Positions 63,104-64,000 of a DNA stretch of 64,000 bases are shown piece after piece. How positions within the stretch are numbered: the first letter of the stretch is position 1; each line of letters opens with the position of its first letter. Below the pieces are notes generated by a model that worked only from the letters and a program-made list of their open reading frames with translations, ran no database searches and was not told where the DNA came from. Source of the stretch: CAVPTL01 sp963727235 (GTDB taxonomy: Bacteria; Actinomycetota; Thermoleophilia; Gaiellales; JAICJC01); the NCBI GenBank assembly GCA_963727235.1, contig CAVSFZ010000009.1, forward strand, positions 62,001 to 126,000. Reading direction: 5' to 3'. A program made the position numbers and the translations under genes.

Positions 63104-64000
63104 GTGTCGCTGCGGATCCGGTTGACCGCGATCTCGGTACTGCTGGTGGCATTGGGCCTGGCCGCGGCCGCAGTTGCGACCCACCGCTACATCGAGTCGT
63201 TCATGATCGACCGGCTCGACCAGCAGCTGGAGGTCGCCACCCCCTTCAACCCCGGCGGCCTCGAGTCGCTCCCGGGAGGCTCGTATCTCGCGGTCTTTGG
63301 GCCACGCGGCCGGGTGCTGGGGAAGTCACGGGGCATCACCGACAGCGAGCTCACACGGCTGGAGAAGGCTCCCGACGGGTATTCAACCAGCGGAAACTAC
63401 CGGATCCGCTCGGGTGACTTCCCGGCCGGCCGGCCCGACCAGCCCGCCCCGCGCGGCACGCTGGTGGTGGCCGCGCCGCTGCGCGACGTGAATGCGACGG
63501 TCGGCGAGCTGACCCGCGACGAGGTCATCATCGGTGTGCTGGTGCTGGCGCTGGTGGGCGGCATCGCCTACTGGTCGGTGGGCGTGGGCATGCGCCCGCT
63601 GGCCCGCATCGAGGACACCGCCGGGCAGATCGCCGCCGGAGACCTCTCCCAGCGCGTGGCCGAGACCGATCCCGGCACCGAGGTCGGCCGGCTCGGGATC
63701 GCCCTGAACGCCATGCTCACCCAGATCGAGCAGGCCTTCACAGAGCGGCAGGCATCCGAGAACCGGCTGCGGCGGTTCGTGGCCGACGCATCCCACGAGC
63801 TGCGCACACCGCTGACCTCGGTACGCGGCTACGCGGAGCTGTTCCGGCGGGGAGCCGCCGACCGGCCCGCCGACCTCGAGAACGCGATGCGCCGGATCGA
63901 GGCGGAATCGGCGCGCATGGGAGTGCTGGTCGACGACCTGCTGCTGCTGGCCCAGCTCGACCAGGGCCGCCCGCTGGAACGGGAGCGGGTCGATCTGGTG
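63104..64000 (+). CDS. Sensor histidine kinase, N-terminal part (cut by the window end)
   Basis: 299 codons are present and the gene continues beyond base 64000. It has two membrane helices (about 7-26 and 141-160) enclosing a 110-residue sensing domain. A HAMP domain (about 160-215, RPLARIEDTAGQIAAGDLSQ) follows, then the HisKA dimerisation helix with RRFVADASHELRTPLTSVRG, where H231 is the phosphoacceptor. The ATPase domain lies outside the window. GTG 63104 begins 1 base after the response-regulator stop, so the pair is co-expressed. The architecture is that of the TcrY/MprB group; the signal is unknown. Confidence 0.9.
   Translation, partial: MSLRIRLTAISVLLVALGLAAAAVATHRYIESFMIDRLDQQLEVATPFNPGGLESLPGGSYLAVFGPRGRVLGKSRGITDSELTRLEKAPDGYSTSGNYRIRSGDFPAGRPDQPAPRGTLVVAAPLRDVNATVGELTRDEVIIGVLVLALVGGIAYWSVGVGMRPLARIEDTAGQIAAGDLSQRVAETDPGTEVGRLGIALNAMLTQIEQAFTERQASENRLRRFVADASHELRTPLTSVRGYAELFRRGAADRPADLENAMRRIEAESARMGVLVDDLLLLAQLDQGRPLERERVDLV

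Overview
The window is high-GC, densely coded DNA on both strands and looks like a chromosomal segment of an actinobacterium. The gene families fit this: zinc-ribbon cyclase/ATPase/TPR proteins, a BTAD regulator, a PknB-type kinase, an ECF42-type sigma factor with a YCII partner, an NhaA-DsbA fusion and many VOC and GNAT proteins. A Thermoleophilia/Solirubrobacterales-like source is an inference from this mix. More than twenty genes carry a -10-like hexamer (TANNNT or a close variant) usually exactly 6 nt before an ATG or GTG with no Shine-Dalgarno sequence, the signature of leaderless mRNAs.

Layout. 1-9.1 kb: an FAD-linked oxidase fragment, a cNMP-binding/thioredoxin-reductase-like flavoprotein, an NTF2-like protein, a 1,130-aa cyclase-ATPase, an arginase-family protein, an Ldh_2 dehydrogenase and a serine hydrolase. 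9.1-17.5 kb: a second cyclase-ATPase, a GNAT, a secreted LamG-like protein, a VOC protein, two-enzyme neighbours (SDR, MetE-like) and a VOC-GST-zinc protein operon. 17.6-21.8 kb: DUF3891, YCII, ECF42 sigma factor, AraC-VOC and agmatinase genes, four of which have single-base frame breaks. 21.8-26.3 kb: a small protein, a second FAD oxidase, an Erm-like methyltransferase, an ArsR-SRPBCC pair and secreted proteins. 26.4-31.1 kb: a BTAD-USP regulator facing a lipoprotein ligand-binding protein and a kinase with an extracellular beta-propeller. 31.2-45.3 kb: kinase-like, membrane and lipoprotein genes, OsmC, NhaA-DsbA, a DNA methyltransferase preceded by a tandem palindrome array, DUF2252, a metallopeptidase, an MFS exporter and a cNMP-binding protein. 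45.3-53.5 kb: a truncated ArsR-SRPBCC gene, a sugar porter, a phosphate transporter operon, DUF389, CPBP, GNAT, VOC and DUF1622 genes. 53.5-56.3 kb: a basic membrane protein, a complete IS3-family element and an ORF interrupted by it. 56.4-64.0 kb: a third, frameshifted cyclase-ATPase, YbjQ, an esterase, an SDR and a two-component system that runs off the end.

The most unusual element is a family of 13 near-perfect palindromes of about 31-37 bp (arms GTGAATAA...TTATTCAC, core GGTGCC-N-GGCACC), all intergenic. The base pairs next to the core vary in a compensated way, three places carry pairs of two sequence types, and in seven of 13 copies the stop codon of the adjacent gene lies inside the repeat; one copy supplies the stops of two convergent genes. 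Gene remnants lie beside some copies. This looks like a REP/BIME-like or MITE-like element that may double as a bidirectional terminator.

Other signals worth following are the cyclase paralogues with two cNMP-binding effectors, an orphan ligand-binding lipoprotein overlapping a propeller kinase, and the 23-bp GCCAATTGGC tandem array.
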